A stretch of DNA of 64,000 nucleotides from Thermococcus sp. 2319x1 (GCF_001484685.1 NZ_CP012200.1:1854321-1918320); one strand, 5' to 3'. Positions 7,637 to 17,059 are shown, numbered from the stretch's first letter. Program-made: numbers and translations. Notes: a model not told the origin generated them from the letters alone.

Positions 7637-8980
7637 CTAAACCTTTCCGACTCTCAAGTATACAAATCCCAGTTGGTAAGCTTTCTTGTGGTTTATAATG
7701 TTTCTCCCATCCACAATCACTTTGCTTCTTACCTGTCTTGCTATTTCTCTTAAATCTAATTCCCTAAATTCTTTGTGGTCAGTTACTATGACTATTGCAT
7801 CTATGTCTTTAAAGTCTTCTTTCCACTCCGCACCGAAGCGTTCCGCGTCTTCCGGAGTGCATAGGGGATCGTAGGCGTAAACTTTAGCCCCCCACTCCTT
7901 GAGTTCTTTGATTATTGGAATTGCCGGGCTTCTCGTAAATTCCCTAACCCCACCCCTAAACGTCAGACCAAGAACGAGAATATTACTTCCTTTTAGCGGC
8001 TTTCCAACCTCATTGAGCCCCTTAATAGTGAGCTCAACAACATGGTGAGGCATTGAATCATTAATCTCTCTGGCAGTCTTAATCAAGCGTGGATTCGTCT
8101 TTTTGGCCAAATTAATGACGAACCATGGGTAGATTGGAATACAGTGTCCTCCAACTCCGGCACCAGGCATGTGGAGGTGGCAGTAGGGTTGAGTGTTTGC
8201 TGCCTTAAAGACTTCAAGAGCATCTAAGCCATGCTCTTCACACCATAATGCCAGCTCATTAGCCAATGCAATGTTGACGTCTCTGTAAACCCCCTCAAAG
8301 ACTTTTACAGCTTCAGCCGCTTTTATGGAACTAACTGGGATGACTCCCTTCTTGTTTATTGTCTCGTATATTCCGATAACTGCTTCTAGGGTTTTCCCGT
8401 CGCTTGCCCCCACAATTTTGGGATACTGCCCAGTGATGTCCCTAATAGCAGTTCCAGTCATTGTTCGTTCGGGAGCATGAGCTAAACCAAATTCTCCAAG
8501 CTTAAGACCGCTCTTCTCGAGGATTGGAATCAAGCTTTCAGTTGTTCCGGGTGGCATGGTGGCCTCGGTTATCACGATGTCGCCCTTCTGGAGTCCTTTT
8601 GAAATCTTCTCAGCCACATCATATACTGGATCAAGCTTGAGGTTGCCCCTCTCGTCGGTTAGGGTTGGAACGAGTATCACCATAACATCGGCCTGCTCTG
8701 CGGCTTCAACTCCGTCGGTAGTGGCTCTGAGCCTTCCTGCCTCGACGTTCCTCTTAACTAGCTCATCCAGGCCGGGTTCTTCCTTTACGTGGTTCTCTCC
8801 ACGATTTATCATCTCAACGACCCTCTCGTTGATGTCCACCCCTATCACGTTGGCACCGTGATCAGCAAAAACAGCAGCCAAAGGTAAACCCATCTTCCCG
8901 AGACCATAAACAGCTATCGTAACTTTGCCCTCTTTGAAAACCTGCTTTACCTCCCCTCTATTTAAGCCAAGGAGCTTCAT
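7637..8980 (-). CDS. UDP-N-acetylglucosamine/mannosamine 6-dehydrogenase (WbpA/WecC type)
   Basis: 447 residues, normal for the family. It has an N-terminal Rossmann domain with GLGKMG (26-31) and DIN after strand 2, and a helical core with conserved K220. The catalytic cysteine is C280 in GAGVGGHCIPIYP, and the C-terminal UDP-binding domain carries GLTFRGGVREFTRSP. It oxidises the C6 hydroxyl of a UDP-N-acetylhexosamine to the uronate in two NAD-dependent steps. It starts 4 bases after the WbpB-like gene. With the WbpB, WbpE and WbpD homologues nearby, UDP-GlcNAc is the more likely substrate, but UDP-ManNAc dehydrogenase cannot be excluded. Confidence 0.85.
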   Translation of the reverse strand: MKLLGLNRGEVKQVFKEGKVTIAVYGLGKMGLPLAAVFADHGANVIGVDINERVVEMINRGENHVKEEPGLDELVKRNVEAGRLRATTDGVEAAEQADVMVILVPTLTDERGNLKLDPVYDVAEKISKGLQKGDIVITEATMPPGTTESLIPILEKSGLKLGEFGLAHAPERTMTGTAIRDITGQYPKIVGASDGKTLEAVIGIYETINKKGVIPVSSIKAAEAVKVFEGVYRDVNIALANELALWCEEHGLDALEVFKAANTQPYCHLHMPGAGVGGHCIPIYPWFVINLAKKTNPRLIKTAREINDSMPHHVVELTIKGLNEVGKPLKGSNILVLGLTFRGGVREFTRSPAIPIIKELKEWGAKVYAYDPLCTPEDAERFGAEWKEDFKDIDAIVIVTDHKEFRELDLREIARQVRSKVIVDGRNIINHKKAYQLGFVYLRVGKV

Positions 8981-8984
8981 TTTC

Positions 8985-9932
8985 TCACCCCAGCTTTACT
9001 ACCTCATCCCTCGCTGCACTTTCAAGAGCCTTAACGGCAACTTCTAAAGCATGTAAGCCTTCTTCTCCACTAACTAATGGTTTTTTACCCTCTTTGGCGC
9101 ACTCAATGAAATGTTCAATCTCAATCCTAAGGGGTTCTCCCCTTTGTACCTTAGCCTCATGCACCCACTTATTGTCATAAATTGTCAAAGTTTGATTTAT
9201 ATAATCGAGATACGCTATTCCCTCAGTTCCAACAACGTTTAGCGTTCTCGTTTTATGAGGTGTTAGTCTGTTGGTTTCGATAACCCCATCAATTCCATTT
9301 TTGAAGCTAAGAAGAATAAGGGCGTAATCTTCAACTTTTGCAGGATGCTTTACGTTTCTTGCCTTTGCGTATACCTCTTTAACCCTCGAATCTACAAGGA
9401 AGCTCATTATATCTATGTCGTGAACTGCTAAATCGATTATAACCCCAACATCCGCTATTCTAACGACCATTGGGCCTACCCTTTTAGCATTCATCGTAAC
9501 TATCTCCCCGAGCATTCTTTGAGATATCGTCTCTTTCAGCTTCAGTACTGCTGGGTTGAACCTCTCCACGTGGCCGACCATTAGAACAACGCCCCTGTTT
9601 TTGGCTGCTTTAATGATTTCTTGAGCGCTCTCAATGCTCTCAGCTATGGGCTTCTCAACTAAAACGTGAACTCCGTTCTCGATGAACTCTAAGGCGACTT
9701 GCTTGTGAAGGGAGGTGGGAACGGCAATGCTGACTGCATCAACCTCATTTACAAGCTCCCTGTAATCGGCAAAGGCCCTTGTCCTAAACTTCTCCGCAAC
9801 CTCCTTAGCTCTTTCGAAGTTGGCATCTGCCACTCCAACTAATTCAACTTTGCCCTCTCTGGCCAATTCAGAGTAAATCCTCGCATGGTGAAAGCCCATG
9901 TTGCCAACTCCAACAACTCCAACGCGAAGCAT
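8985..9932 (-). CDS. Gfo/Idh/MocA oxidoreductase, WbpB-like UDP-sugar 3-dehydrogenase
   Basis: About 315 residues. The Rossmann motif GVGNMG is at 8-13, the cofactor-domain EKP at 93-95 ([10 protein letters not shown]), and the C-terminal sheet domain has the conserved [10 protein letters not shown]. In the WbpA-B-E-D pathway this enzyme oxidises C3 of UDP-GlcNAc uronate to the 3-keto sugar for transamination. ATG 9932 is better than GTG 9941: GGGTGATC, a near-perfect Shine-Dalgarno sequence, ends 3 bases before it. It is the first gene of a two-gene leftward unit with its own TATA box at 9970-9987. Confidence 0.83.
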   Translation of the reverse strand: MLRVGVVGVGNMGFHHARIYSELAREGKVELVGVADANFERAKEVAEKFRTRAFADYRELVNEVDAVSIAVPTSLHKQVALEFIENGVHVLVEKPIAESIESAQEIIKAAKNRGVVLMVGHVERFNPAVLKLKETISQRMLGEIVTMNAKRVGPMVVRIADVGVIIDLAVHDIDIMSFLVDSRVKEVYAKARNVKHPAKVEDYALILLSFKNGIDGVIETNRLTPHKTRTLNVVGTEGIAYLDYINQTLTIYDNKWVHEAKVQRGEPLRIEIEHFIECAKEGKKPLVSGEEGLHALEVAVKALESAARDEVVKLG

Positions 9933-9969
9933 TTTGATCACCCTTTATGAACAGCTACTAGTTGCTTTA

Positions 9970-9987
9970 CCTTTAAAGTATAAAAAG
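9970..9987 (-). promoter_or_regulatory. TATA promoter of the wbpB-wbpA unit
   Basis: On the minus strand the sequence reads CTTTTTATACTTTAAAGG, a good archaeal TATA box, 38 bases before the WbpB-like start. This separates wbpB-wbpA transcription from the upstream wbpD-wbpE-HEPN-MNT genes. Confidence 0.5.
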
Positions 9988-10100
9988 CTACTCTAAAAAG
10001 CTGAACAAGTAGATATTTCAAGCTTCGGAATTGCAATGCTTAAATCCATGGTTTATTAATGTGTCAATACAAAGGCTCAAAGAGCTGAAAAGTTCCTTCT

Positions 10101-10502
10101 TTATGAGCTAATCATCATCCAGTATTTTCCTTTCTTCAATCCTTTCTTTTTAAGCTCTTCGAACTTCTTCTTTGCGATTCTATAAAACCCATCATCGTGG
10201 AGAACCTTTCCATAAGAAACTGCATCAAGTGCCGTTGGGGAGAGGTTTTCCAAGGCTTTCAGGAACTCTTCTCTTGTATAGGCTATTATGTCCACTGGTA
10301 GAAAATCCTTGTTTAGAGCATACAGATCTTTTGTCCTTTTTAGGGGATTTTTTTCCAGTCTATCGGAAACAACAACAATGTCAAAATCACTCGCCCTATT
10401 GTAATCTCCCCTCGCGTAGGAGCCAAAAAGGATTATTGTGACCTCTCCATTCAAATATTCAACAATTCGATTGACAAACTCTCTAAGTAGTTTGAAGTTC
10501 AT
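10101..10502 (-). CDS. Minimal nucleotidyltransferase (MNT), antitoxin-type partner of HEPN
   Basis: 133 residues. It carries the pol-beta signature [18 protein letters not shown]: GSxxxGxxxxxSDxD with both metal-binding aspartates, and a third acidic residue in FLPVDIIAY. MNT proteins paired with HEPN act as antitoxins that add AMP to the HEPN RNase. ATG 10502 is preferred because GAGGGAG lies upstream; it overlaps the HEPN 3' end by 20 bases, consistent with coupling. The pair sits between wbpE and wbpB on the same strand, an unusual place for a toxin-antitoxin module. The C-terminus is lysine-rich (KKKGLKKGKYW). Confidence 0.85.
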   Translation of the reverse strand: MNFKLLREFVNRIVEYLNGEVTIILFGSYARGDYNRASDFDIVVVSDRLEKNPLKRTKDLYALNKDFLPVDIIAYTREEFLKALENLSPTALDAVSYGKVLHDDGFYRIAKKKFEELKKKGLKKGKYWMMISS

Positions 10503-10896
10503 CTGCAACTCCCTCAATAAATTTGATTATTTTCTCCGCATATTCAATAAGCTCTTTGGCGATGTCTTCCGAGTAATATTCAAATGGGGAGCCTTCTGGA
10601 TACGCATCAGGATACCTAGGTGCTATATAGTTCCTATCCAGCTCCATTGCAAAATATAAAATCTCTTTGGGAACCTTTATGTTGTTTTCGGACAAGTCCC
10701 GTAAGAGCCTTGTTATCGAGTGTCCAATGGGGGCAAAGCCTATTCCTCTCAAAATTGCCTTTACTGCCAATTCTGCTGCCTGTTGAGCTTTAAAGCTCGC
10801 CCATTCGTAATAGCCTTCTTTTAAGTCAGAGTATGCGGAGGCAAGGGTTCTTTTGGCTTCTGCAATCCAGCGTTCATACTCTTTCTTCTTGAACAT
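10483..10896 (-). CDS. HEPN-domain protein, toxin-type partner of MNT
   Basis: 137 residues, all-helical, with the HEPN pattern: YERWIAEAKRTLASAYSDL, then the hallmark FKAQQAAELAVKAILRGIG helix, GHSITRLLRDL, and the Pro-rich LDRNYIAPRYPDAYPEG near the end. Proteins of this subgroup form complexes with the adjacent MNT protein and can be RNases. I do not see the canonical catalytic R-x4-6-H in an obvious position, so RNase activity is uncertain. It lies 18 bases downstream of wbpE and overlaps the MNT gene. Confidence 0.83.
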   Translation of the reverse strand: MFKKKEYERWIAEAKRTLASAYSDLKEGYYEWASFKAQQAAELAVKAILRGIGFAPIGHSITRLLRDLSENNIKVPKEILYFAMELDRNYIAPRYPDAYPEGSPFEYYSEDIAKELIEYAEKIIKFIEGVADELQTT

Positions 10897-10914
10897 AAAT
10901 GACCTCCCGTTAAT

Positions 10915-12021
10915 CTATTGTTCGGCTATCTCCTTAAGAGTTTCGATTATGTACTCTATGTCCTCCCTATTTACAGCTGGATGCACCGGCAAGCTCAACA
11001 CTCTCTTTGAAGCGTCTATTGCGTTGGGGCAGATGTCCTTTGGATATCCGAGCCTTTGGTAGAGGGGCTGGTGATGAACTGGGATTGGATAATGCACAGC
11101 TGTTCCAATGCCTTTCTCCCTCAATTTTGCCATAAGCTCGTCCCTACTCAAAGGAAAATCATCCTCAACCCTAACAACATACTGGTGGAAGACGTGCTTA
11201 ACCCTCCCATCAACGTAAGGTGGAGTTAAACCCTTAATGTTACTTATTCCTTTAGTTAAAAGTTTGGCATTCTCAATTCTCCTTTCGTTCCACTCGTCGA
11301 GCTTTTTCAGCTGAACCCTTCCGATTGCAGCTGAAATGTTCGTCATTCTCAAATTATAGCCGAGCTCTACGTGGAGGTATTTTTCTGCCTGCCCGTGGTT
11401 TCTTATCAAGTCTGCCCTTTTAGCCAGCTCGTCATCATTAGTTACAACCATTCCGCCCTCGCCAGTGGTCATATTTTTGGTTGGGTAAAAGCTGAAGGCA
11501 GCTATGTCCCCAAAAGTGCCAACCTTTCGGCCTTCAAATTCAGCGCCGTGGGCCTGTGCACAGTCTTCAACAAGATAAAGTTTGTAATCCTCTGCTATTT
11601 CCTTGAAGGCCTCCATATTCGCGGGCTGGCCGTAGAGGTGAACGACTATTATCGCCTTTGTTTTATCACTAATCTTCTCAAGAACATCGTTTGGATCAAG
11701 GTTGTAAGTTTTTGGATCAATGTCAGCAAAAACGGGCTTTGCACCCTGGAAGAGGATTGAATTTGCTGAAGCTATGAACGTGAAGGGGGTTGTTATTACC
11801 TCATCACCGGGACCTATTTTAAGGGCTTTGAGAGCAACATCGAGTGCAGCGGTTCCATTAGAGACGGCTATTCCATGTTTGACCCCTAAGTACTCGGCAA
11901 ATTCTCTCTCAAAGGCTTCAACTTCCTTTCCATGGGCGAGCATTCCACTCTTCAAAACTTCAACAACAGCCTCTATTTCTTCTTCTCCAATTAGGGGTTT
12001 AGCGATTGGTATGTTCCTCAT
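10915..12021 (-). CDS. DegT/DnrJ/EryC1/StrS aminotransferase, WbpE-like
   Basis: 368 residues. This is a PLP enzyme with the family landmarks SNGTAALDVALKAL (substrate/phosphate loop, ~54-67), the cofactor-stacking EDCAQAHG (152-159) and the Schiff-base lysine K182 in FYPTKNMTTGEGG. A C-terminal segment with HVFHQYVVRV and AVHYPIPVHHQPLY is typical of sugar aminotransferases. It would transfer an amino group from glutamate to the 3-keto UDP-sugar made by the WbpB-like enzyme. It starts 10 bases after the acetyltransferase gene, so wbpD-wbpE are co-transcribed. Confidence 0.87.
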   Translation of the reverse strand: MRNIPIAKPLIGEEEIEAVVEVLKSGMLAHGKEVEAFEREFAEYLGVKHGIAVSNGTAALDVALKALKIGPGDEVITTPFTFIASANSILFQGAKPVFADIDPKTYNLDPNDVLEKISDKTKAIIVVHLYGQPANMEAFKEIAEDYKLYLVEDCAQAHGAEFEGRKVGTFGDIAAFSFYPTKNMTTGEGGMVVTNDDELAKRADLIRNHGQAEKYLHVELGYNLRMTNISAAIGRVQLKKLDEWNERRIENAKLLTKGISNIKGLTPPYVDGRVKHVFHQYVVRVEDDFPLSRDELMAKLREKGIGTAVHYPIPVHHQPLYQRLGYPKDICPNAIDASKRVLSLPVHPAVNREDIEYIIETLKEIAEQ

Positions 12022-12031
12022 CTTTACCGCC

Positions 12032-12646
12032 TCACAAATCTTTTTCCGTTAAGTATCTTTCGTAATCCTCCTTCCTTATTTTAACCTCCCTCCCGCAGTG
12101 AGAACACTTGAAAATAATATTTGCTTCATCTTCGCCGGTTTTCTCCTTCAAGGGCCTTCCGCAGTAGCAGACAAAGCCCCTCAAGCGTGCCGGGTTGCCA
12201 AAGACAAGCCCGAAGGGAGGAACGTCTTTGGTAACAACAGCTCCAGCTCCCACCATCGCATACTCGCCGATGGTTACGCCACAGACTATCGTTGCATGGG
12301 CCCCGATGCTTGCTCCCTTTTTAACCAACGTCGGCACAACCTCCCAGTCCTCGTTGAAGGCTCTTGGATAGAGGTCGTTGGTGAAGGTCATGTGAGGGCC
12401 GAGGAAGACGTCGTCCTCAACTTTAACTCCCCTATAGACGCTCACTCCGTTCTGGATTTTTACGTTGTTTCCTATTTCAACGCCAACATCGATGTAGACG
12501 TCCTTTCCAATGTTGCAGTTCTTGCCTATCTTTGCCCCGGTTCTTATGTGGGCGAAGTGCCATATTCTGGTTCCCTCTCCAATCTCCGCCCCTTCCTCAA
12601 CAACAGCAGTTGGATGGACGAAATATTTTTTAGCCTCCTCGGTCAT
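12032..12646 (-). CDS. Hexapeptide-repeat N-acetyltransferase, WbpD-like, with a C-terminal zinc ribbon
   Basis: 204 residues from ATG 12646, which has GGTGGTC 3 bases upstream; the longer upstream frame is only the antisense of the GT2 gene. Residues ~10-155 are left-handed beta-helix repeats ([39 protein letters not shown]). This fold in WbpD acetylates the 3-amino group of the UDP-sugar. A 45-residue tail follows with CYC (160-162) and CSHC (181-184), a four-cysteine zinc ribbon absent from WbpD of Pseudomonas as far as I recall. It is divergent from the GT2 gene, with only 51 bp between the starts. Confidence 0.84.
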   Translation of the reverse strand: MTEEAKKYFVHPTAVVEEGAEIGEGTRIWHFAHIRTGAKIGKNCNIGKDVYIDVGVEIGNNVKIQNGVSVYRGVKVEDDVFLGPHMTFTNDLYPRAFNEDWEVVPTLVKKGASIGAHATIVCGVTIGEYAMVGAGAVVTKDVPPFGLVFGNPARLRGFVCYCGRPLKEKTGEDEANIIFKCSHCGREVKIRKEDYERYLTEKDL

Positions 12647-12697
12647 TAAGACCACCGGGAGTATAAACACTGGAAACAATATAAGGGTTTGGGAGCT

Positions 12698-13675
12698 ATG
12701 GAGGAGCATCCCTTTGTTAGTGTGATAATACCAGCCTATAACGAGGAAAAATACATAGCCAAGTGTCTTGAGGGGTGGGTTGATCAGGATTATCCCAAGG
12801 ACAGATACGAGATTCTCGTCTATGACGGTATGAGCACTGATAGGACAGCTGAAATTGTGAGGGAGTTTGAAAGGAACCATCCTAACCTCGTTTTCTATAG
12901 GAAAAACCCGAAGAGGCGGCAGGTTTATGCCTTCAATATGGGTATTAGAGAGTCGAGGGGAGAGTTCTTCATAATCTTTGGAGCCCATGCTTATCCAGAG
13001 AGGGACTTCCTGAGGAAGAGCGTGGAAACCTTTCTGAAAATAAAAAAGATGGAGCCAAAGCTCGCGGGGGCTGGGGGGAAGATCATCAAGCTCTTTCAAA
13101 ACCGCCTGGCTAAATTCGTTGCCCTCATATACTCCTCGCCTCTGAGCGGTGCGAGCACCTTCTGGTACGAGGAAAAACCTCACTTCGCCAAGACAGTTGC
13201 TTTTGCACTTTACGATAAGAAAGTAGCCGAAGAAATCGGCGGCTTTGATGAGGATATGCTCATAGGGGATGACTTCGAGTTCAATCTTCGATTAAACAAA
13301 AAGGGCTACAAGCTGTTCTTTAACCCAGAAATAAAAAGCCACTACTACGCCCGCTCCAGCTGGAAGGGCTTTATAAAACAGAGCTTCAACTACGGCGCCG
13401 TTAAGGGCGTTTCCATAAGGAAGGGATACTTTTCGCCTCTCTGGTTGTTTCCTCTGGGATTTCTTGGGTTTGAAGCATTGCTACCCCTTGTGCCCAAACT
13501 CTTGTGGCTCTTTGCCCTCTACTGGCTGGCTCTCTTTGGAGAGAGTCTCAGGCTGGCTTACAAGACAAAGAACCCAGACGGGATATTTCTCCCTCCCGTT
13601 ATGTTCCTTTTCCACAACCTTATAAGCCTTGGATTTATAGCGGGGTTATTGCTTCATAAAAGGGCCTTTAGGTGA
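12698..13675 (+). CDS. Glycosyltransferase family 2 with C-terminal membrane helices
   Basis: 325 residues. GT-A domain: [14 protein letters not shown] (7-20), YDGMSTDRT (42-50), then [11 protein letters not shown] near 205-215 as the acceptor/catalytic-base region. The C-terminus (about 240-320) has hydrophobic helices rich in Leu and Trp ([20 protein letters not shown]), anchoring it in the membrane, as in ExoA/succinoglycan-type transferases. ATG 12698 is preferred over TTG 12689. It starts a rightward run of four transferase genes with gaps of 0-5 bases, clearly one operon. The sugar is unknown. Confidence 0.85.
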   Translation: MEEHPFVSVIIPAYNEEKYIAKCLEGWVDQDYPKDRYEILVYDGMSTDRTAEIVREFERNHPNLVFYRKNPKRRQVYAFNMGIRESRGEFFIIFGAHAYPERDFLRKSVETFLKIKKMEPKLAGAGGKIIKLFQNRLAKFVALIYSSPLSGASTFWYEEKPHFAKTVAFALYDKKVAEEIGGFDEDMLIGDDFEFNLRLNKKGYKLFFNPEIKSHYYARSSWKGFIKQSFNYGAVKGVSIRKGYFSPLWLFPLGFLGFEALLPLVPKLLWLFALYWLALFGESLRLAYKTKNPDGIFLPPVMFLFHNLISLGFIAGLLLHKRAFR

Positions 13676-13679
13676 GATA

Positions 13680-14819
13680 ATGAGGATCGTAATGACGGTG
13701 AGCAATCCCTTTAAGCCCGACCCCCGCGTATACAAAGAAGCAAAAAGCTTGGCTAAGCACGGGCATGAGGTTATTGTAATTGCGTGGGATAGAGAAGGAA
13801 AATATCCTAAGGAGGAAGTTATTGACTGCATAAAAATCATTAGATTCGGCCCAAAATCAAAGTACGGAAACCTTCTCGATTTTGCACTCAAGCTCCCACT
13901 GTTCTACTTGAGAACCTTAAAGTTCATCTTGAGGCATGATTACGACGCAATACATACCCACGATTTCGACACTGCAATTTTGGGCCTTTTAGCAAAGATT
14001 CTGAGAAGAAAAAAGTGGATCTATGATGTTCATGATCTATATTACACTTTCTTTTCAATGGAAGGGGAAAAAGAGAATTTCCTCGAGAAATTAATTCAAC
14101 GGTTGGATATGTTTTTAGCCAAGAGTTCCAACGTCGTAATAGTTGCAACTCAATCGATTGGGGGAAAGTACGAGGGGCTGAGAGAGTATTATATAAAGAG
14201 CGGTATCAATCCAGAGAAAATAGTCACAATATGGAATGTTCCTGAAGTAGAGAGCTTCTTGAAGCATGAAGAGCTGAATCTCAAAAAACCCAAAAAGTTC
14301 ACAATAGGATTTATAGGGTCACAGAGGACCATTTCAAATTTCATAAGACTGTTTGAAGCAGTAAAAAACGAGAAAAATTCCAAAATTTTGTTTGTTGGGA
14401 CGGGAAAAGTAGCAGAAGAATTGAAGAGAACTGTAAAAGAGAAGTATCGGAATCTCGATATCGAATTCATTGGGAGCGTGCCCTACAAATTAATCCCAAA
14501 CTACTACAAGCTCTGCAATGTGATGTACGCTTACTACCCTCCTCGAGAAAACGTAAAGAGAGCGATAGCGATTAAAGTGTTTGAAGCAGCAATCTTAGGC
14601 ATTCCCGTGATAGTAAATGCTGATTCGTTAATGGAGGACTTTGTGAAGAAATATCGCTGTGGAGCTACGATATCAACGCCAACTGTAAATGACGTTCAAA
14701 GAGCGTTAGAAGATGTAAAACTTGTGAAGTTTAGCCCAAAATACATAAGAAGGAAATGGAATTGGAGAAACGAAGAAAGGAAGTTAATAAGAACTTACCA
14801 TAGAGTTGCACGGAGGTGA
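13680..14819 (+). CDS. Glycosyltransferase family 4
   Basis: 379 residues, GT-B fold. N-terminal SNPFKPDPRVYKEAKSLAKHGHEV is typical of a GT4 subgroup found in archaeal and bacterial capsule loci. The acceptor domain has DYDAIHTHDFDTAI, and the donor domain starts near IGFIGSQRTISNF. The end, EAAILGIPVIV, lies where the E-x7-E loop is expected. GGTGAGATA precedes the ATG, 4 bases after the GT2 stop. The G+C content is lower here than in the neighbouring GT2, as is common in exchangeable glycan genes. Donor sugar not predictable. Confidence 0.82.
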   Translation: MRIVMTVSNPFKPDPRVYKEAKSLAKHGHEVIVIAWDREGKYPKEEVIDCIKIIRFGPKSKYGNLLDFALKLPLFYLRTLKFILRHDYDAIHTHDFDTAILGLLAKILRRKKWIYDVHDLYYTFFSMEGEKENFLEKLIQRLDMFLAKSSNVVIVATQSIGGKYEGLREYYIKSGINPEKIVTIWNVPEVESFLKHEELNLKKPKKFTIGFIGSQRTISNFIRLFEAVKNEKNSKILFVGTGKVAEELKRTVKEKYRNLDIEFIGSVPYKLIPNYYKLCNVMYAYYPPRENVKRAIAIKVFEAAILGIPVIVNADSLMEDFVKKYRCGATISTPTVNDVQRALEDVKLVKFSPKYIRRKWNWRNEERKLIRTYHRVARR

Positions 14820-15970
14820 AAAGGATTGCACTAAAAGATGTTAGATTGTTGGTGATAGCAAACTCATTTCCAAACAAGAACAACTCTTACCATGGTGGAA
14901 TCTTTGTAAAAGAGCAGGTCAACGAACTTGGCAAGTACCTCAAAGAGATAACCGTCGTCTCACCTCAGCCACTTGGAGCGAATAGAACACTTAAAAGTTA
15001 TTCTTATGACAATATTAAAGTGTATTTCCCACTATTCTTTCACTTGCCCATCAATCACTTTAGAAAAAGATTAGGAGACAACATCTTTAAAGCTACAGAG
15101 AGATTGATAGAAAAAGAAAACATTGAGTTTGATATTATTCATGCCCACTTCACTTGGCCTTCTGGGTATGCTGGAGTTAAACTAGGTAAAAAATTTGGTG
15201 TTCCCGTTGTAGTCCACATTCACGAGAACAGGGAGTGGTTTATGCAAGAATATAATTCAGGAAGGGAAGAGATATATTGGACTTGGAAGAATGCTGATGC
15301 ATTGATCCGGGTCAACAGAATAGATGTTCCCCTTCTGCAAAAGTTTAACGATAGTGTGTATTATATCCCCAATGGGTTTGACCCTGAGAGGTTAAGGGTT
15401 ATGTCCAAAAAGGAGGCTAGAGAATATTTTGGCTTGTCTCAAGATGGAAAAATATTGTTTAGCCTTGGAAATTTGATCGAGAGGAAAGGCTTTCAGTATT
15501 TAATAACCGCAATGGTCAGAATAGTTCGGAAAAGGGATGATGTGTTTTGCTTTATTGGGGGTAGTGGTCCCTTAAAAGACAAGCTCCAGCACCAGATAAA
15601 TTCCTTAGGATTAAGGAATCACGTCAAGCTTCTTGGTTTTGTGCCTGATGAAGAGTTGGCTTACTGGATGAACGCTGCCGACCTTTTTGTGTTGCCGAGT
15701 TTGAGTGAGAGTTTTGGGGTTGTTCAGATCGAGGCCATGGCTGTTGGGACTCCAGTTGTTGCTACAATTAACGGTGGTAGTGAGGAGATTATAACCTCTG
15801 AGGACTACGGTCTGCTCTGCCCACCTGCGGATCCAGAGTGTTTGGCGGAGAAAATCTTAATAGCCCTTGAGAAAGAATGGGACCGGGAGAAGATAAGGAA
15901 GTATGCGGAGCAATTTACGTGGGAGAACGTTGTAATGCAAATTTTGAAAGTTTATACCTCGAGGGTGTGA
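14816..15970 (+). CDS. Glycosyltransferase family 4
   Basis: 384 residues. A GT4 with near-complete landmarks: N-terminal NSYHGGIFVKEQVNEL, IIHAHFTWPSGYAGVKL, PNGFDPERL, then the donor domain GNLIERKGFQYLI and the signature ESFGVVQIEAMAVGTPVVA (E-x7-E within it). The start is a GTG whose last two bases lie in the TGA of the preceding gene; GGAGGTGA overlaps that junction, so a start a few codons later is conceivable. Likely adds a sugar to the lipid-linked chain assembled by this operon. Confidence 0.86.
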   Translation: MKRIALKDVRLLVIANSFPNKNNSYHGGIFVKEQVNELGKYLKEITVVSPQPLGANRTLKSYSYDNIKVYFPLFFHLPINHFRKRLGDNIFKATERLIEKENIEFDIIHAHFTWPSGYAGVKLGKKFGVPVVVHIHENREWFMQEYNSGREEIYWTWKNADALIRVNRIDVPLLQKFNDSVYYIPNGFDPERLRVMSKKEAREYFGLSQDGKILFSLGNLIERKGFQYLITAMVRIVRKRDDVFCFIGGSGPLKDKLQHQINSLGLRNHVKLLGFVPDEELAYWMNAADLFVLPSLSESFGVVQIEAMAVGTPVVATINGGSEEIITSEDYGLLCPPADPECLAEKILIALEKEWDREKIRKYAEQFTWENVVMQILKVYTSRV

Positions 15971-15975
15971 GGGTC

Positions 15976-17043
15976 ATGAGTCATAAAAATGTAGTGCTTG
16001 TGCCACTCCATAACAATATGAGTCTGGCAACAGCCCAGACGATCAGAGACATAGTTAAATTTTCTTCCGAGCTTGGTTTTTCTCCGAGTTACCTACCACC
16101 TCGGCGTACTATTCTTTCCTCTGTTTCTTATTACCGGAAAATGCTTTCAGTCCTTAAATCTGACTTCCTTCTTGTCCCATATCCGGCAATTGGTAATCCT
16201 ATTAAAACAACAAAACTCAGGATATTTGACATTAAAACTCTTGAGCTCCTCTCTAAAAGTTCTTCTTTGATTGTTTATGTTTATGATCTCCCATTTGAGC
16301 AAATAAGGTATACAAAAAGTCCTAATTGGGATTCCTTGATAGACAGCAAAATGTTCTCTATAGAGGGAATACTCTTTGATGTTGCTGATAAAATCCTTGT
16401 CTTTAACGAAGCAATGGCAGAGATTATTCGGAAGAGATACAAAATTCCAAAAGAAAAATTTATGTACTATGAAATACTTGATCTTAGTGTGGATTTTGTT
16501 CCATCTTCTGTTAAAGATCCAAATCAAAAATTGAAAATAATAATCTACGCGGGTAATCTTCATCCAGATAGGTTGCAGGCTCTTGAGCGGTATTTAACAA
16601 AGGTACCTCCTACATTGGAGCTTTGGTTCGTTGGCCCTAACGGTGACTGGATACAAACTTCTCTAAAAGAGCCTCGAGTCCGTTATCTTGGTTCATTTTA
16701 TGGCCATGAATTCTATACCTTACTTTTAAAAGGTGATTTTGGTTTGATTTGGTATCCTGAAGGGTTATCAGAGTATCTTAGATTTGGTAGTTCTTCAAAG
16801 TTCTCCAGTTATCTTGTGACAGGGTTGCCGGTTCTCGTTGACAGCCATGCAGTTTACGTATCTGAGCTTGTTAAGAGATATAACGTAGGAATTACTAACA
16901 AAAACTTAGAGAGGTTACTTTTCAAGGCAAAAAATATTTCAAATGAAGATTATCTTAAGTTAAGAAAAAATGCTCTCTCTTTGGGAACGAAGATTAGGGA
17001 AGGATATTTCTTCAAAAAGGTACTAAAAGCAGTGATAGAATAA
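15976..17043 (+). CDS. GT-B-like glycosyltransferase, divergent
   Basis: 355 residues from ATG 15976, which follows GAGGGTC; the longer frame upstream only overlaps the previous gene. The C-terminal half looks like a GT-B donor domain: IIYAGNLHPDRLQALERYL, ELWFVGPNGDWIQ, VRYLGSFYGHEF, then FGSSSKFSSYLVTGLPVLV in place of the usual E-x7-E loop. This arrangement recalls galactofuranosyl- and GtfA-like transferases that lack the standard GT4 signature. Last gene of the four-transferase operon. Function beyond glycosyl transfer is not assignable. Confidence 0.62.
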   Translation: MSHKNVVLVPLHNNMSLATAQTIRDIVKFSSELGFSPSYLPPRRTILSSVSYYRKMLSVLKSDFLLVPYPAIGNPIKTTKLRIFDIKTLELLSKSSSLIVYVYDLPFEQIRYTKSPNWDSLIDSKMFSIEGILFDVADKILVFNEAMAEIIRKRYKIPKEKFMYYEILDLSVDFVPSSVKDPNQKLKIIIYAGNLHPDRLQALERYLTKVPPTLELWFVGPNGDWIQTSLKEPRVRYLGSFYGHEFYTLLLKGDFGLIWYPEGLSEYLRFGSSSKFSSYLVTGLPVLVDSHAVYVSELVKRYNVGITNKNLERLLFKAKNISNEDYLKLRKNALSLGTKIREGYFFKKVLKAVIE

Positions 17044-17059
17044 TAGAGTTATGTCCTAA

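Noticed and set aside
12647-13183. N-terminal extension of the WbpD-like protein to 383 residues
   Set aside because: It is the antisense of the GT2 gene; family homology and a ribosome site begin at ATG 12646.
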